This document shows positions 51,590-60,841 of a stretch of 64,000 bases of DNA, one piece after another. Position numbers and translations under genes: made by a program. Position 1 is the first letter of the stretch, and each line of letters starts with the position of its first letter. Origin of the DNA: Xanthobacteraceae bacterium (GTDB lineage: Bacteria > Pseudomonadota > Alphaproteobacteria > Rhizobiales > Xanthobacteraceae). The stretch covers positions 119,708-183,707 of the forward strand of contig JAIESR010000019.1 in NCBI GenBank assembly GCA_019745775.1. Reading direction: 5' to 3'. Below the pieces are notes generated by a model. It was not told the DNA's origin. It saw only the letters and a list, made by a program, of their open reading frames with translations, and did not search any database.

Positions 51590-52702
51590 TCACTTGCGTC
51601 CCATGAACTCGGCGAGCGCCTTGACCACCAGCCGGTTTGGCTCCTCGAGGCCCACGGTCAGGCGCAGGCAATCGGGCAGGTGGTAGGACGAGACGCGGCG
51701 CAGGATCAAGCCGCGGCTGCTCAGGAAATCATCCGCCTCCGCTGCGGTCTTGCCCTTGGTCGTGGGGAAGTGGATCAGGATGAAGTTGGCGGCGCTCGGC
51801 GTTACCTTGAGGCCTAGTTTGCGCACCTCGTCGGTCAGCCAGTTGAGCCACTTCTCGTTATGCGCGCGCGCCATCTCCATGTGCGCGGTGTCGTTGATCG
51901 CCGCGATCGCGGCCATCATCGCTGGGGTGTTGACGTTGAACGGCCCGCGGATGCGGTTGATCACGTCGATGACGTGGGCCGGGCCGTACATCCAGCCGAC
52001 CCGTAGCGCCGCCAGCCCGTAGATCTTCGAGAACGTGCGCGTCATCACGACGTTGTTGCAGGTCGCGACCAGCTCGATGCCGGCGTCGTAGTCGTTACGC
52101 CGGACGTACTCCGAGTAGGCGGCGTCGACTACCAGCAGCACATGCGGCGGCAGCGAGCGCTGCAGGCGCTTCAGCTCGTCGTACGGAATGTACGTGCCGG
52201 TCGGATTGTTGGGGTTGGCGATCCACACCACCTTGGTGCGGTCGGTCACCTTGGCGAGGATGGCATCGACGTTGGCGGTAAGGTCCTTCTCCTCGGCGAC
52301 CACCGGCGTCGCCCCGGAGCCGAGCGTCGCGATCGGATAGACCAGGAAGCCGTGCTTGGGATAGATCGCCTCGTCGCCGTCTTTGAGGTACGCGTCGCCA
52401 ATCAGGTTCAGGAGATCGTCGGAGCCGGCGCCGCAGATGATGCGCGCGGGATCGAGCCCATACTGCTTGCCGATGGCTTCGCGCAGCAGCCGGGCAGTAC
52501 CTTCGGGATAGTCCTCCAAGTGACCGGCGACTGCCCGGAACGCCTCGATCGCCTTCGGGCTCGGCCCGAGCGGGGTCTCGTTGGCCGACAACTTGAACAC
52601 GCGCGCGACGCCAGGCGCTCCGCTCTTCCCGGGCACATAGGGCTCCAGGTCGAGCACGCCGGGGCGCGGTTCGGGCCGCGGTTGTGGCCTGTTGGCGGTC
52701 AT
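51590..52702 (-). CDS. hisC: Histidinol-phosphate aminotransferase family
   Basis: A 370-residue class I/II PLP aminotransferase: [67 protein letters not shown] and the PLP Lys in [18 protein letters not shown]. It resembles HisC, but the location between chorismate mutase and prephenate dehydrogenase genes suggests transamination of aromatic oxo acids as well as, or instead of, imidazole acetol phosphate. No other his genes are in the window. Confidence 0.92.
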   Translation of the reverse strand: MTANRPQPRPEPRPGVLDLEPYVPGKSGAPGVARVFKLSANETPLGPSPKAIEAFRAVAGHLEDYPEGTARLLREAIGKQYGLDPARIICGAGSDDLLNLIGDAYLKDGDEAIYPKHGFLVYPIATLGSGATPVVAEEKDLTANVDAILAKVTDRTKVVWIANPNNPTGTYIPYDELKRLQRSLPPHVLLVVDAAYSEYVRRNDYDAGIELVATCNNVVMTRTFSKIYGLAALRVGWMYGPAHVIDVINRIRGPFNVNTPAMMAAIAAINDTAHMEMARAHNEKWLNWLTDEVRKLGLKVTPSAANFILIHFPTTKGKTAAEADDFLSSRGLILRRVSSYHLPDCLRLTVGLEEPNRLVVKALAEFMGRK

Positions 52703-52770
52703 TTTCCGTTACCTTCCAGTGGTCAACCTACCTCATTAGAGGTTGGCGTCCGGGAGGTTCAACCCAGCGG

Positions 52771-53634
52771 TCAGGACCGCTCTAACGATCTCTTGGCCGC
52801 GACCCTATAGCGGGTCGCGTGGCTCCCGACGAGGGCCGTGGCGCGGACGGTTGCGCCGGCCTTAACCAGGGCGTCGTTGACCGCGGCGAGCTCTCCGCCA
52901 TGGGGGATCGAGACCAGCAGCGCGGCGCCATCGAACGCGTTGTCCGGCACGGCGATCACCTCCGCCACCGCCGCGACGGCCCTGGCGGCCTTGGCGCTCC
53001 AGCCGGCGACGCGCACGCTCCACATCGCCACCTCGCGCACCATGGCGTCGGGCGCTACGCGCGAAACCACGAACACCGGGATCGCCGCGGGATGGTCGGC
53101 GCGATCGACGAACGGCAATCGCGCGATGATCTTCGGCGCCGAGTCGAACTCGAGCGCACTCCACCATGCGCCGGCGCCGGCGACCGCAAACGCCGGCACC
53201 AGGCCGAGATCGCCTTTCGATTCCGACACCGCCTCGACCACGCTGGCGGCGCCCATATGGGCGATGAACGGCACCGTGAATCCGAAATGGAAGCGCGCGC
53301 TGTCGCGGATGTGGGCTTCGCCCGCCGACAAGTCGGCATGTACCGAGAACGGCGCCTGCACGAATGTGAAGGTGGAGATGATGACGCGCCAGATGCTCTC
53401 GGCGGTATCGAGCGGCAGGATTCCTTTGTGGCGCTCGACCAGCCGGCGCATCATCTCGGCTTCGCGTGCGGGGCGGAATGCGGAGCCTGTTTCCTGCGTC
53501 TGCTTCACCGAGATCAGCCGGTCGATGATCTCGCCGCGCTCCATCAGCAGCCCGTGCATGGACTCGTCAATGCGGTCGATCTCGCGCCGCAAATCCGTGA
53601 GCGACACAGTCCCTGGGTCCGGCTTTTCGGCCAT
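52771..53634 (-). CDS. Chorismate mutase with C-terminal domain of unknown function
   Basis: A 287-residue protein. The N-terminal ~95 residues are an AroQ-type chorismate mutase helical domain: LTDLRREIDRIDESMHGLLM, RGEIIDRLISVKQ and FRPAREAEMMRRLVERHKG. The remaining ~190 residues (from HADLSAGEAHIRDSARFHFG) contain a segment, ASVVEAVSESKGDLGLVPA, that resembles part of a prephenate dehydratase fold but lacks recognisable catalytic motifs. It is the first gene of the leftward mutase-hisC-tyrC unit. The ATG before AEKPDPGTV was preferred to one six codons upstream. Confidence 0.87.
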   Translation of the reverse strand: MAEKPDPGTVSLTDLRREIDRIDESMHGLLMERGEIIDRLISVKQTQETGSAFRPAREAEMMRRLVERHKGILPLDTAESIWRVIISTFTFVQAPFSVHADLSAGEAHIRDSARFHFGFTVPFIAHMGAASVVEAVSESKGDLGLVPAFAVAGAGAWWSALEFDSAPKIIARLPFVDRADHPAAIPVFVVSRVAPDAMVREVAMWSVRVAGWSAKAARAVAAVAEVIAVPDNAFDGAALLVSIPHGGELAAVNDALVKAGATVRATALVGSHATRYRVAAKRSLERS

Positions 53635-53718
53635 GAATGCGCGTCCCGGCACGGGTTCAGACGGTCAATAATGGGACGTCATTGATAGGGTCCGAAGCGG
53701 TGGAAATCAAAGAAAACA

Positions 53719-53746
53719 TTGACAGATTTGGGCAGAACCCTATCTA
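53719..53746 (+). promoter_or_regulatory. Promoter upstream of metX
   Basis: TTGACA (53719-53724), a 16-nt spacer and TATCTA (53741-53746) make a near-consensus sigma-70 promoter facing metX. It implies a leader of roughly 100-130 nt. I looked for the SAM-II (metA) riboswitch core often found before alphaproteobacterial met genes and did not recognise it. Confidence 0.65.
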
Positions 53747-53879
53747 AGCCCGGCTGCGGTGTCCCGCGTTTGCGGGGGCATCAGGTGTCCGCCACAGCTT
53801 CGGTCGAGGGACGGCGTACGCTACTATCCGATGGTTAACCGGCCCGCCTTACAAGGTGGTGGCTGCCAAGGTGTCGGAG

Positions 53880-55064
53880 ATGGTCGAGGCCGTGCTTGCT
53901 CCTGTTGATCGTGTGCGTGAGGCAGACGAGCCGCATTCCCACGTCGTGCGATTTGGCTCCGACAAGCCGCTGCGGCTTGATGCCGGCGTCGATCTCGCGC
54001 CGTTCCAGGTCGCCTACCAGACCTACGGCACGCTAAACGGCGACCGGACCAACGCGATCCTGATCTGCCACGCGCTCACCGGCGATCAGCACGTCGCGAA
54101 CGTTCATCCGGTCACCGCCAAGCCCGGCTGGTGGGAGACGATGGTCGGGCCCGGCCGTCCGATCGATACCGAGCGGTATTTCGTGATCTGCCCGAACGTC
54201 ATCGGCGCCTGCATGGGGTCTTCTGGCCCGGCGTCGACGAACCCGAAGACCGGCGCGCCATGGGGTCTTGATTTTCCCGTCATCACCATCCGCGACATGG
54301 TGCGCGCGCAAGCGATGCTGCTCGATCATCTCGGCATCGAGTCCTTGTTCTCGGTCGCCGGCGGCTCGATGGGCGGCATGCAGGTGCTGCAATGGACCGC
54401 GAGCTATCCCGAGCGCGTGTTCTCGGCGCTGCCGATCGCGGCGTCGACGCGCCACTCGGCGCAAAACATCGCGTTCCACGAGGTGGGCCGGCAGGCGATC
54501 ATGGCCGATCCGGAATGGTGCAAGGGCCGCTATTTCACCGAGCAGAAGGACCCGCGCAAAGGGCTCGCGGTCGCGCGCATGGGCGCGCACATCACCTATC
54601 TCTCGGACGCGGCGCTGCATCGCAAGTTCGGCCGCCGCTTCCAGGATCGTGACAACCCGACGTTCTCGTTCGACGCCGATTTCCAGGTGGAGAGCTATCT
54701 GCGCCACCAGGGCATCTCGTTCGTCGAGCGCTTCGATGCCAATTCATATCTCTATCTCACGCGCGCGATGGACTACTTCGATCTCGCCGGCGACTACGAT
54801 GGCGTGCTCGCCAATGCGTGGAAGGGGAGCCCGACCCGCTTCTGCGTGATCTCGTTCACCTCCGACTGGCTGTTCCCGACGTCGGAGTCGCGCGCGATCG
54901 TGCATGCGCTCAACGCCGGCGGCGCACGCGTCTCGTTCGCCGAGATCGTCACCGACAAGGGCCACGACGCTTTCCTGCTCGACGAGCCGGAGCTGTTCGC
55001 CATCGTGCGCGGCTTTCTTGAGGGCGCAGCCAGGGCGCGCGGGCTTCCCGCGCAGCGACGATGA
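53880..55064 (+). CDS. metX: Homoserine O-acetyltransferase
   Basis: A 394-residue alpha/beta hydrolase-fold acyltransferase: [30 protein letters not shown], the nucleophile Ser in [16 protein letters not shown], Asp in [11 protein letters not shown] and His in [13 protein letters not shown]. It acylates homoserine for direct sulfhydrylation to methionine. The ATG at 53880 has AAGG ~8 nt upstream; in-frame GTGs at 53856 and 53859 are alternative starts. It overlaps metW by 4 bp (ATGA), the classic metX-metW operon. Confidence 0.95.
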   Translation: MVEAVLAPVDRVREADEPHSHVVRFGSDKPLRLDAGVDLAPFQVAYQTYGTLNGDRTNAILICHALTGDQHVANVHPVTAKPGWWETMVGPGRPIDTERYFVICPNVIGACMGSSGPASTNPKTGAPWGLDFPVITIRDMVRAQAMLLDHLGIESLFSVAGGSMGGMQVLQWTASYPERVFSALPIAASTRHSAQNIAFHEVGRQAIMADPEWCKGRYFTEQKDPRKGLAVARMGAHITYLSDAALHRKFGRRFQDRDNPTFSFDADFQVESYLRHQGISFVERFDANSYLYLTRAMDYFDLAGDYDGVLANAWKGSPTRFCVISFTSDWLFPTSESRAIVHALNAGGARVSFAEIVTDKGHDAFLLDEPELFAIVRGFLEGAARARGLPAQRR

Positions 55065-55726
55065 TGCTCTCCCGTCTCAAGCGCGATCTCACCATGGCTG
55101 AGGCGGCACGCACGCCGGGCGGCGCGCGCGTCGACTTGCTGGTGGTCGCCGATATGGTCGAGCGCGGCGCCAAGGTGCTCGATATCGGCTGCGGCGACGG
55201 CGAGCTGCTGCGGCTGCTCGCTGAGACCCGCAATGTCGACGGCCGCGGCATCGAGCTGTCGCGCGAGGGCGTCAACGAAGGCGTCGCCAAGGGCCTCGCC
55301 GTGATCCAGGGCGACGCCGATACCGACCTGTCGGACTATCCGAACGACGCCTTCGACTACGTGATCCTGTCGCAGACCCTGCAGGCGACGCGCCAGCCGC
55401 GGGTCGTGCTCGAGCATATGCTGCGCATCGGCCGGCATGCGATCGTGTCGTTCCCGAATTTCGGGCATTGGCGGATCAGGCTGCAGATCCTGTTGGGCGG
55501 GCAGATGCCGCAGACCGACAACCTGCCTTACGACTGGTGGGAGTCGCCCAACATCCACTTCTGCACCATCAAGGATTTCCGCAGGCTTTGCGAAGTGATC
55601 GGCGTCAGGATGGACAAGTCGGTGGCGCTTAACGCCTGGGGCTCGCCGATCCGGCTGAACGTGCCGTGGTGGTTCTGGAATCTGTTCGGCGAGCAGGCGG
55701 TGTTTCTGCTCAGCCGCAAGGGCTGA
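55061..55726 (+). CDS. metW: Methionine biosynthesis protein MetW
   Basis: A 221-residue methyltransferase-fold protein: [20 protein letters not shown] with the SAM-binding [11 protein letters not shown], then [40 protein letters not shown] and [20 protein letters not shown]. MetW is the usual partner of MetX; its biochemical role is thought to be support of MetX activity rather than methyl transfer. The start overlaps the metX stop. Confidence 0.95.
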   Translation: MMLSRLKRDLTMAEAARTPGGARVDLLVVADMVERGAKVLDIGCGDGELLRLLAETRNVDGRGIELSREGVNEGVAKGLAVIQGDADTDLSDYPNDAFDYVILSQTLQATRQPRVVLEHMLRIGRHAIVSFPNFGHWRIRLQILLGGQMPQTDNLPYDWWESPNIHFCTIKDFRRLCEVIGVRMDKSVALNAWGSPIRLNVPWWFWNLFGEQAVFLLSRKG

Positions 55727-55760
55727 AGCTCGCCCTTCGACTGATTGATCACGCAAAAAA

Positions 55761-55792
55761 GGACCCCAAGACGGGTTTGCCGCTTGGGGTCC
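55761..55792 (-). terminator. Rho-independent terminator for the leftward MOSC gene
   Basis: GGACCCCAAG (55761-55770) and CTTGGGGTCC (55783-55792) form a perfect 10-bp stem around a 12-nt loop. Six A residues lie immediately to the left, so on the minus strand the stem is followed by TTTTTT. That orientation terminates transcription of the MOSC gene; the same stem may also slow rightward transcription after metW. Confidence 0.85.
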
Positions 55793-55937
55793 AATCAGGC
55801 TTACGCAGCCGGGCGACGGGGGATATCGGGGGGATGGGGATCGCCCGGCACGCCTGAATTTATAGGTATGAACCCCTGCCGCAGAATCAATGGGCTGCTA
55901 AGCGCTTCTCCGCCAAGGGGTTTTGGGCGGCGTTACG

Positions 55938-56699
55938 TTATCCGCTCAAACGGTCGCCGACAGTGATCGTGCCGGGCGCGATCACTTCGGCATAGATGCC
56001 GCAGTCGACGTGGCCGAACGCCTTCATCAACGTGTTCGGGATGTCGAGATCGCGCGCGCCGGTCACGGGATCCACGTTGGTGGCGGCGCAGCGCACGATC
56101 CGCTTCGTAACCTTGACTTCGGCGCCATCGCCGATCGCAAACGTGCGGCCGACCATGTTGAGCTCCTGCCAGGCCGGCCATCCCGTGACATAGAGATTGC
56201 CGCGGAAGCGCAGCGGGTCGACCGGCGCGCCGATGTAGTTCTCGAGGTCGGCGACCGACGCGAGGTTGATGATCGAGACGACCTTGGCCGCGACGTCCGA
56301 GAAGCTGAAGCCCGGCGCATGCAGCACCTTGGGCGGGCCGCGCAGCTCGTCGGCGCTGAACGACGAGAAGAACCGCTCGATCGCGGCGCGCCCCTCGGCC
56401 GTGCGCAGGTCCCCGCGCGCGGCCTCGCGTCCGCCATAGTCGACGGTGAGCACATGGGTATGCTCATCGAAGCGGGTGCGTAGTGTCGCCAGCCGCTCGT
56501 TCTTCATCAACATGAGAAAGCGGATCTTCGGCTGATATTTTGGCGTCGCCGGATCGAAGCCTGCGGGGCCGTTCTCGATGGCGTAGTGCCGGTCGGCCGG
56601 CACGGTCTGCCCGGGTGTGAGGGCAACGCGCGGGAGCGGCTCGGGGGAGAGGCCTTTAACGGGGTATCGGTAGATGGATTGGATTGCTGCCTGGGCCAT
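55938..56699 (-). CDS. MOSC domain protein
   Basis: A 253-residue protein. The N-terminal MOSC_N beta-barrel begins AAIQSIYRYPVKGLSPEPLP and has FLMLMKNERLATLRTRFDE. The C-terminal MOSC domain has the conserved Cys expected to bind the molybdenum cofactor in RIVRCAATNVDP. The family includes mARC and YiiM, which reduce N-hydroxylated compounds, and the C-terminal part of molybdenum cofactor sulfurase. It is divergent from clpB and ends 145 bp before a strong terminator. Confidence 0.9.
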   Translation of the reverse strand: MAQAAIQSIYRYPVKGLSPEPLPRVALTPGQTVPADRHYAIENGPAGFDPATPKYQPKIRFLMLMKNERLATLRTRFDEHTHVLTVDYGGREAARGDLRTAEGRAAIERFFSSFSADELRGPPKVLHAPGFSFSDVAAKVVSIINLASVADLENYIGAPVDPLRFRGNLYVTGWPAWQELNMVGRTFAIGDGAEVKVTKRIVRCAATNVDPVTGARDLDIPNTLMKAFGHVDCGIYAEVIAPGTITVGDRLSG

Positions 56700-56899
56700 G
56701 GCGGGCTTGTTAACCGCCGCCGGGCAGCATGCCTAGGGCTGATCGAAATGCCGGCAAAACCCCTTCCACAAAGGCGGTCCCCGCACCACATCATGGGAGG
56801 CGGGCGCCTTTCGGGGCCTGCCGGAGTTTGACCACCCATCGACGCTGTTTCTCGCGTGCCTTCGGGGCGCAGGGGCAGGCTGAGGGAAGGGAGATATCA

Positions 56900-59494
56900 A
56901 TGGACTTCGAAAAATACACGGACCGCGCCCGCGGTTTCGTTCAATCCGCACAATCACTGGCCCTGCGGGAGGGCCACCAGCAATTCTCAACCGAGCATAT
57001 GCTCAAGGTCCTGCTCGACGACCCGGAAGGGCTCGCGGCAGGCTTGATCGACCGCTCCGGTGGACGTTCGCGCGAAGCGCTCGCCGCCGTGGAAGCGGCG
57101 CTTGCCAAGCGGCCCAAGGTATCGGGCGGCGGGGCAGGGCAGGTTTATCTCGATCCCGCGCTCGCGCGCGTATTCGACCAGGCTCAGAAGATCGCCGAGA
57201 AGGCGGGCGACAGCTACGTCACCGTCGAGCGGCTCCTGCTGGCGCTCGCGCTCGAAAAGGACAGCGAGGCCGGCAAAATCCTCGCTCGCGCCGGCGTCAC
57301 GCCGCAGAACCTCAACGCCGCGATCGAAGCGCTGCGCAAGGGCCGCACGGCCGACAGTGCGTCGGCCGAGAACGCCTATGACGCGCTCAAGAAATATGCT
57401 CGCGACCTGACCCAGGCGGCGCGCGACGGCAAGATCGATCCGGTGATCGGCCGTGACGAGGAAATCCGCCGCACCATCCAGGTGCTGTCGCGCCGCACCA
57501 AGAACAACCCCGTGCTGATCGGCGAGCCCGGCGTCGGCAAGACCGCCATCGTGGAAGGTCTCGCGCAGCGCATCGTCAACGGCGACGTGCCCGACAGTCT
57601 GCAGGACAAGAAACTGCTCGCGCTCGACATGGGCGCGCTGATCGCCGGCGCGAAATACCGCGGCGAATTCGAGGAGAGGCTCAAGGCGGTGCTGCAGGAG
57701 GTGACGTCGTCCGACGGCGGCATCATCCTGTTCATCGACGAGATGCATACGCTGGTCGGGGCCGGCAAGACCGACGGCGCGATGGACGCATCGAACCTGC
57801 TCAAGCCGGCGCTGGCGCGGGGCGAGCTGCACTGCATCGGCGCGACCACGCTCGACGAGTACAAGAAGCACGTCGAGAAAGACGCGGCGCTGGCGCGGCG
57901 CTTCCAGCCGGTGTTCGTCTCCGAACCGACGGTCGAGGACACGATCTCGATCCTGCGCGGCCTGAAGGAGAAGTACGAGGCGCATCATGGCGTGCGCATC
58001 ACCGATAGCGCGATCGTCGGCGCGGCGACGCTGTCGAACCGCTACATCACCGACCGTTTCCTGCCCGACAAGGCGATCGACCTGGTCGACGAGGCGGCGG
58101 CGCGGCTGAAGATGCAGGTCGACTCCAAGCCGGAAGAACTTGATCTGATCGACCGCGAGGTCGTGCGGCTCAAGATCGAGCAGGAGGCGCTCAAGAAGGA
58201 GACCGACGCCGGCTCCAAGGCGCGGCTGAAGAATCTCGAAAGCGAGCTGAAGTCGCTCGAAAAGCAATCGGCCGACCTGACCTCGCGCTGGAAGGCCGAA
58301 AAGAACAAGCTCTCGGACGCGCAGAAGCTCAAGACCGAGCTCGACTCGCTGCGGGTGGAGCTCGCCAATGCGCAGCGCAAGGGCGAGTATCAGCGCGCCG
58401 GCGAGCTGGCCTATGGCCGCATCCCCGAGCTGGAGAAGAAGCTCAAGACCGTCGAGGACAGCGAAGGCAAGGGCGCGATGGTCGAGGAGGCGGTCACCGC
58501 CAACCACGTCGCGCAGGTGGTCTCGCGCTGGACCGGCGTGCCGGTCGACAAGATGCTCGAAGGCGAGAAGGAGAAGCTTCTCCGCATGGAGGAGCAGCTT
58601 GCGAAGCGCGTCATCGGCCAGGCCGAAGCGGTGAAGGCGGTATCAACCGCCGTGCGCCGCGCCCGCGCCGGCTTGCAGGACCCGAACCGACCGATCGGCT
58701 CGTTCATGTTCCTCGGCCCCACCGGCGTCGGCAAGACCGAGCTGACCAAGGCGCTGGCGGAGTTTCTGTTCGACGACGAGAACGCGCTGCTGCGCATCGA
58801 TATGTCGGAATACATGGAGAAGCACTCGGTCGCGCGCCTGATCGGCGCGCCGCCCGGCTATGTCGGCTATGAGGAAGGCGGCGCGCTCACCGAAGCGGTG
58901 CGGCGGCGGCCCTATCAGGTCGTGTTGTTCGACGAGATCGAGAAGGCGCATCCGGACGTGTTCAACGTCCTGCTCCAGGTGCTCGATGACGGTCGTCTGA
59001 CGGATGGCCAGGGCCATACCGTCGACTTCCGCAACACGCTGATCGTGATGACCTCGAACCTCGGTTCGCAGTTCCTGGTCGAGCAGCCGGAGGGCCAGGA
59101 CACCGACGCGGTCAAGGATCAGGTGATGGCGGTGGTGCGGGCGAGCTTCCGTCCGGAGTTCCTCAACCGCATCGACGAGATCATCCTGTTTCATCGCTTG
59201 CAGCGCAGCGAGATGACGAAGATCGTCGACATCCAGATGCGCCGGCTGGAGCGGCTGCTGGAAGATCGCAAGATCAAGCTGGTGCTCGAACCCGCGGCCC
59301 GCGAATGGCTCGCCGAAAAGGGCTGGGACCCGGCCTACGGTGCGCGCCCGCTCAAGCGCGTGATCCAGAAGTCGATCCAGGATCCGCTCGCCGAGCTGGT
59401 GCTCGCCGGTAGGGTCAAGGACGGCGACAAGGTCACGATCTCGGCCAGCAAGCAGGGCCTGACCTTCAACGGCAAGCTCGCGGCGGCTGCATAA
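56900..59494 (+). CDS. clpB: ATP-dependent chaperone ClpB
   Basis: An 864-residue Hsp100 disaggregase: N-domain [20 protein letters not shown], first AAA+ Walker A in [17 protein letters not shown], middle coiled coil (about residues 400-535, [20 protein letters not shown]), second Walker A in [18 protein letters not shown] and the ClpB end signature KVTISA. It works with DnaK to resolve aggregates and lacks the ClpP-binding loop. The ATG with GGGAG upstream was chosen. I did not find a clear RpoH (heat-shock) promoter in the ~200-bp upstream region. Confidence 0.97.
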   Translation: MDFEKYTDRARGFVQSAQSLALREGHQQFSTEHMLKVLLDDPEGLAAGLIDRSGGRSREALAAVEAALAKRPKVSGGGAGQVYLDPALARVFDQAQKIAEKAGDSYVTVERLLLALALEKDSEAGKILARAGVTPQNLNAAIEALRKGRTADSASAENAYDALKKYARDLTQAARDGKIDPVIGRDEEIRRTIQVLSRRTKNNPVLIGEPGVGKTAIVEGLAQRIVNGDVPDSLQDKKLLALDMGALIAGAKYRGEFEERLKAVLQEVTSSDGGIILFIDEMHTLVGAGKTDGAMDASNLLKPALARGELHCIGATTLDEYKKHVEKDAALARRFQPVFVSEPTVEDTISILRGLKEKYEAHHGVRITDSAIVGAATLSNRYITDRFLPDKAIDLVDEAAARLKMQVDSKPEELDLIDREVVRLKIEQEALKKETDAGSKARLKNLESELKSLEKQSADLTSRWKAEKNKLSDAQKLKTELDSLRVELANAQRKGEYQRAGELAYGRIPELEKKLKTVEDSEGKGAMVEEAVTANHVAQVVSRWTGVPVDKMLEGEKEKLLRMEEQLAKRVIGQAEAVKAVSTAVRRARAGLQDPNRPIGSFMFLGPTGVGKTELTKALAEFLFDDENALLRIDMSEYMEKHSVARLIGAPPGYVGYEEGGALTEAVRRRPYQVVLFDEIEKAHPDVFNVLLQVLDDGRLTDGQGHTVDFRNTLIVMTSNLGSQFLVEQPEGQDTDAVKDQVMAVVRASFRPEFLNRIDEIILFHRLQRSEMTKIVDIQMRRLERLLEDRKIKLVLEPAAREWLAEKGWDPAYGARPLKRVIQKSIQDPLAELVLAGRVKDGDKVTISASKQGLTFNGKLAAAA

Positions 59495-59530
59495 GACGAC
59501 GCATAAGCGACAGCGTGACGCTGCTACGAA

Positions 59531-59558
59531 CCGCCGCTGGTCGAGAGACCGGCGGCGG
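59531..59558 (+). terminator. Probable terminator after clpB
   Basis: CCGCCGCTGGTC (59531-59542) and GACCGGCGGCGG (59547-59558) pair over 12 bp with one G-U, around a GAGA loop. It lies 36 bp after the clpB stop. Only a short T-run (ATTTG) follows, so efficiency is uncertain. Confidence 0.6.
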
Positions 59559-59603
59559 ATTTGCGTCTATAACGCAGCGTCAGTTCTGGGAGAGAAACGA
59601 ACC

Positions 59604-60686
59604 ATGCTTCATGCAGTGCGCGTCGCCACGATCTTCGGTGCTTTCGCGGTGGCATCCGCCGGGACGGCCTTCGCCCAGAGCCCGGCCGAGTTCTTCAAGG
59701 ACAAGACCGTCACCTTCTATGTCGGCCTTTCCGCCGGCGGCGGCTACGACGTCAACGCGCGGGTCGTCGCCCGCCATATCGGCAAGTACATCCCCGGCAA
59801 CCCCCAGGTGATCGTCCGCAACATGCCGGGCGGCGGCGGCCTGGTGATGACCAACTACGTCGCCAACGTCGCCAACAAGGACGGCCTGCATATCGGTGCA
59901 CCCCAGCGCGGCATCCCGTTTGAGCCGCTGCTCGGCGACCACTCGAACGCCAAGTTCGACGCGGTCAAGCTCAACTGGGTCGGCAGCGCCAATACCGACA
60001 CCAGCGTCGCGGTGGTGCACAAGCGCACCGGCGTGAAGACCTGGCAGGATCTGAGGACGCGCGAGAAAGACGTGATCGTCGGCGGCACCGGCATTGGTAC
60101 CGAAAGCGTCACAGTGCCCTACATCCTGCGCAACCTGCTCGGCTTCAAGTATCGCGTCATCGCCGGTTACCCCGGCGGGAGCGAGATGAACCTCGCGATG
60201 CTGCGCGGCGAGGTCGACGGCCGCGGCACCTTCTCGTGGACGAGCCTGAAGCCGCATCTCAAGGAATGGGTCGATACCGGCGAGATCATCGTTCTCTACC
60301 AGCAGGGCCTGCGGAAGCATCCGGACATTCCGAAGATTCCGCTGGTGATGGACCTGACCGACGATCCCGAGATCAAGAAGGTGCTGAACGTGCAGTTCAC
60401 CGCCTTCGAGCTCGGCCGACCCTATTTCCTGCCCGAGAACGTGCCGGCCGACCGCGTTGCCGCCATCCGCAACGCCTTCAACATGGCGATGAAGGACAAG
60501 GACCTGCTCGCGGATGCCGACAAGCTCAACCAGGAGGTCAATCCCTTCACCGGCGAGGAGATGCAGAAGGTGCTGGCGGACATCTACGCTACGCCGAAGA
60601 ACCTGATCGAGCGGCTCGCCAACGCGACCAAATCGAAGCCCGACCTGAAGGTGTTGGAAAGCAGCAAGACGGGCGAGAAGAAGTAG
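59604..60686 (+). CDS. Bug-type tripartite tricarboxylate transporter solute-binding protein
   Basis: A 360-residue periplasmic protein. A signal peptide (AFAVASAGTAFA) is followed by the Bug/TctC fold with TVTFYVGLSAGGGYDVNARV, IPGNPQVIVRNMPGGGGLVM and VKTWQDLRTREKDVIVGGTG. Bug proteins bind small carboxylates and, with TctA/TctB, import them. No tctA or tctB is adjacent, and ~150 bp downstream is repeat DNA, so it is an orphan binding protein. GAGAGAAACG precedes the ATG. Confidence 0.88.
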   Translation: MLHAVRVATIFGAFAVASAGTAFAQSPAEFFKDKTVTFYVGLSAGGGYDVNARVVARHIGKYIPGNPQVIVRNMPGGGGLVMTNYVANVANKDGLHIGAPQRGIPFEPLLGDHSNAKFDAVKLNWVGSANTDTSVAVVHKRTGVKTWQDLRTREKDVIVGGTGIGTESVTVPYILRNLLGFKYRVIAGYPGGSEMNLAMLRGEVDGRGTFSWTSLKPHLKEWVDTGEIIVLYQQGLRKHPDIPKIPLVMDLTDDPEIKKVLNVQFTAFELGRPYFLPENVPADRVAAIRNAFNMAMKDKDLLADADKLNQEVNPFTGEEMQKVLADIYATPKNLIERLANATKSKPDLKVLESSKTGEKK

Positions 60687-60714
60687 GCAAGGTTTGCGAC
60701 CCGCGAGCCGTCCT

Positions 60715-60820
60715 GCCCGCGCTTGTCGCGGGCATCCACCTCTTGAATCGCAGTGAGGACCAAGGCGTGATAGCCCGGACAAGAGGGCGTTCACGCCCGT
60801 CTTCGACGGGCTATGCCCGG
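60715..60820. repeat. Intergenic hairpin-repeat element
   Basis: GCCCGCG (60715-60721) pairs with CGCGGGC (60727-60733), and TAGCCCG (60771-60777) pairs with CGGGCTA (60807-60813). The stretch lies between the convergent Bug and M23 genes. Its ATGCCCG-type composition matches interspersed palindromes of Bradyrhizobium-type genomes. It could also act as a bidirectional terminator region. Confidence 0.6.
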
Positions 60821-60841
60821 TCATGGCGGGAATTGATCGGA

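Noticed and set aside
53750..53879. SAM-II riboswitch upstream of metX
   Set aside because: The gene and lineage make it plausible, but the conserved pseudoknot core was not recognisable. Reported only as an unassigned leader.
56700..56899. RpoH (heat-shock) promoter of clpB
   Set aside because: CTTG-like and CCTA-like pieces occur, but not at the spacing of the alphaproteobacterial consensus.
56987..58507. Antisense open frame of ~500 codons inside clpB
   Set aside because: It is a shadow of clpB codon usage; clpB itself has both Walker A motifs and full length.
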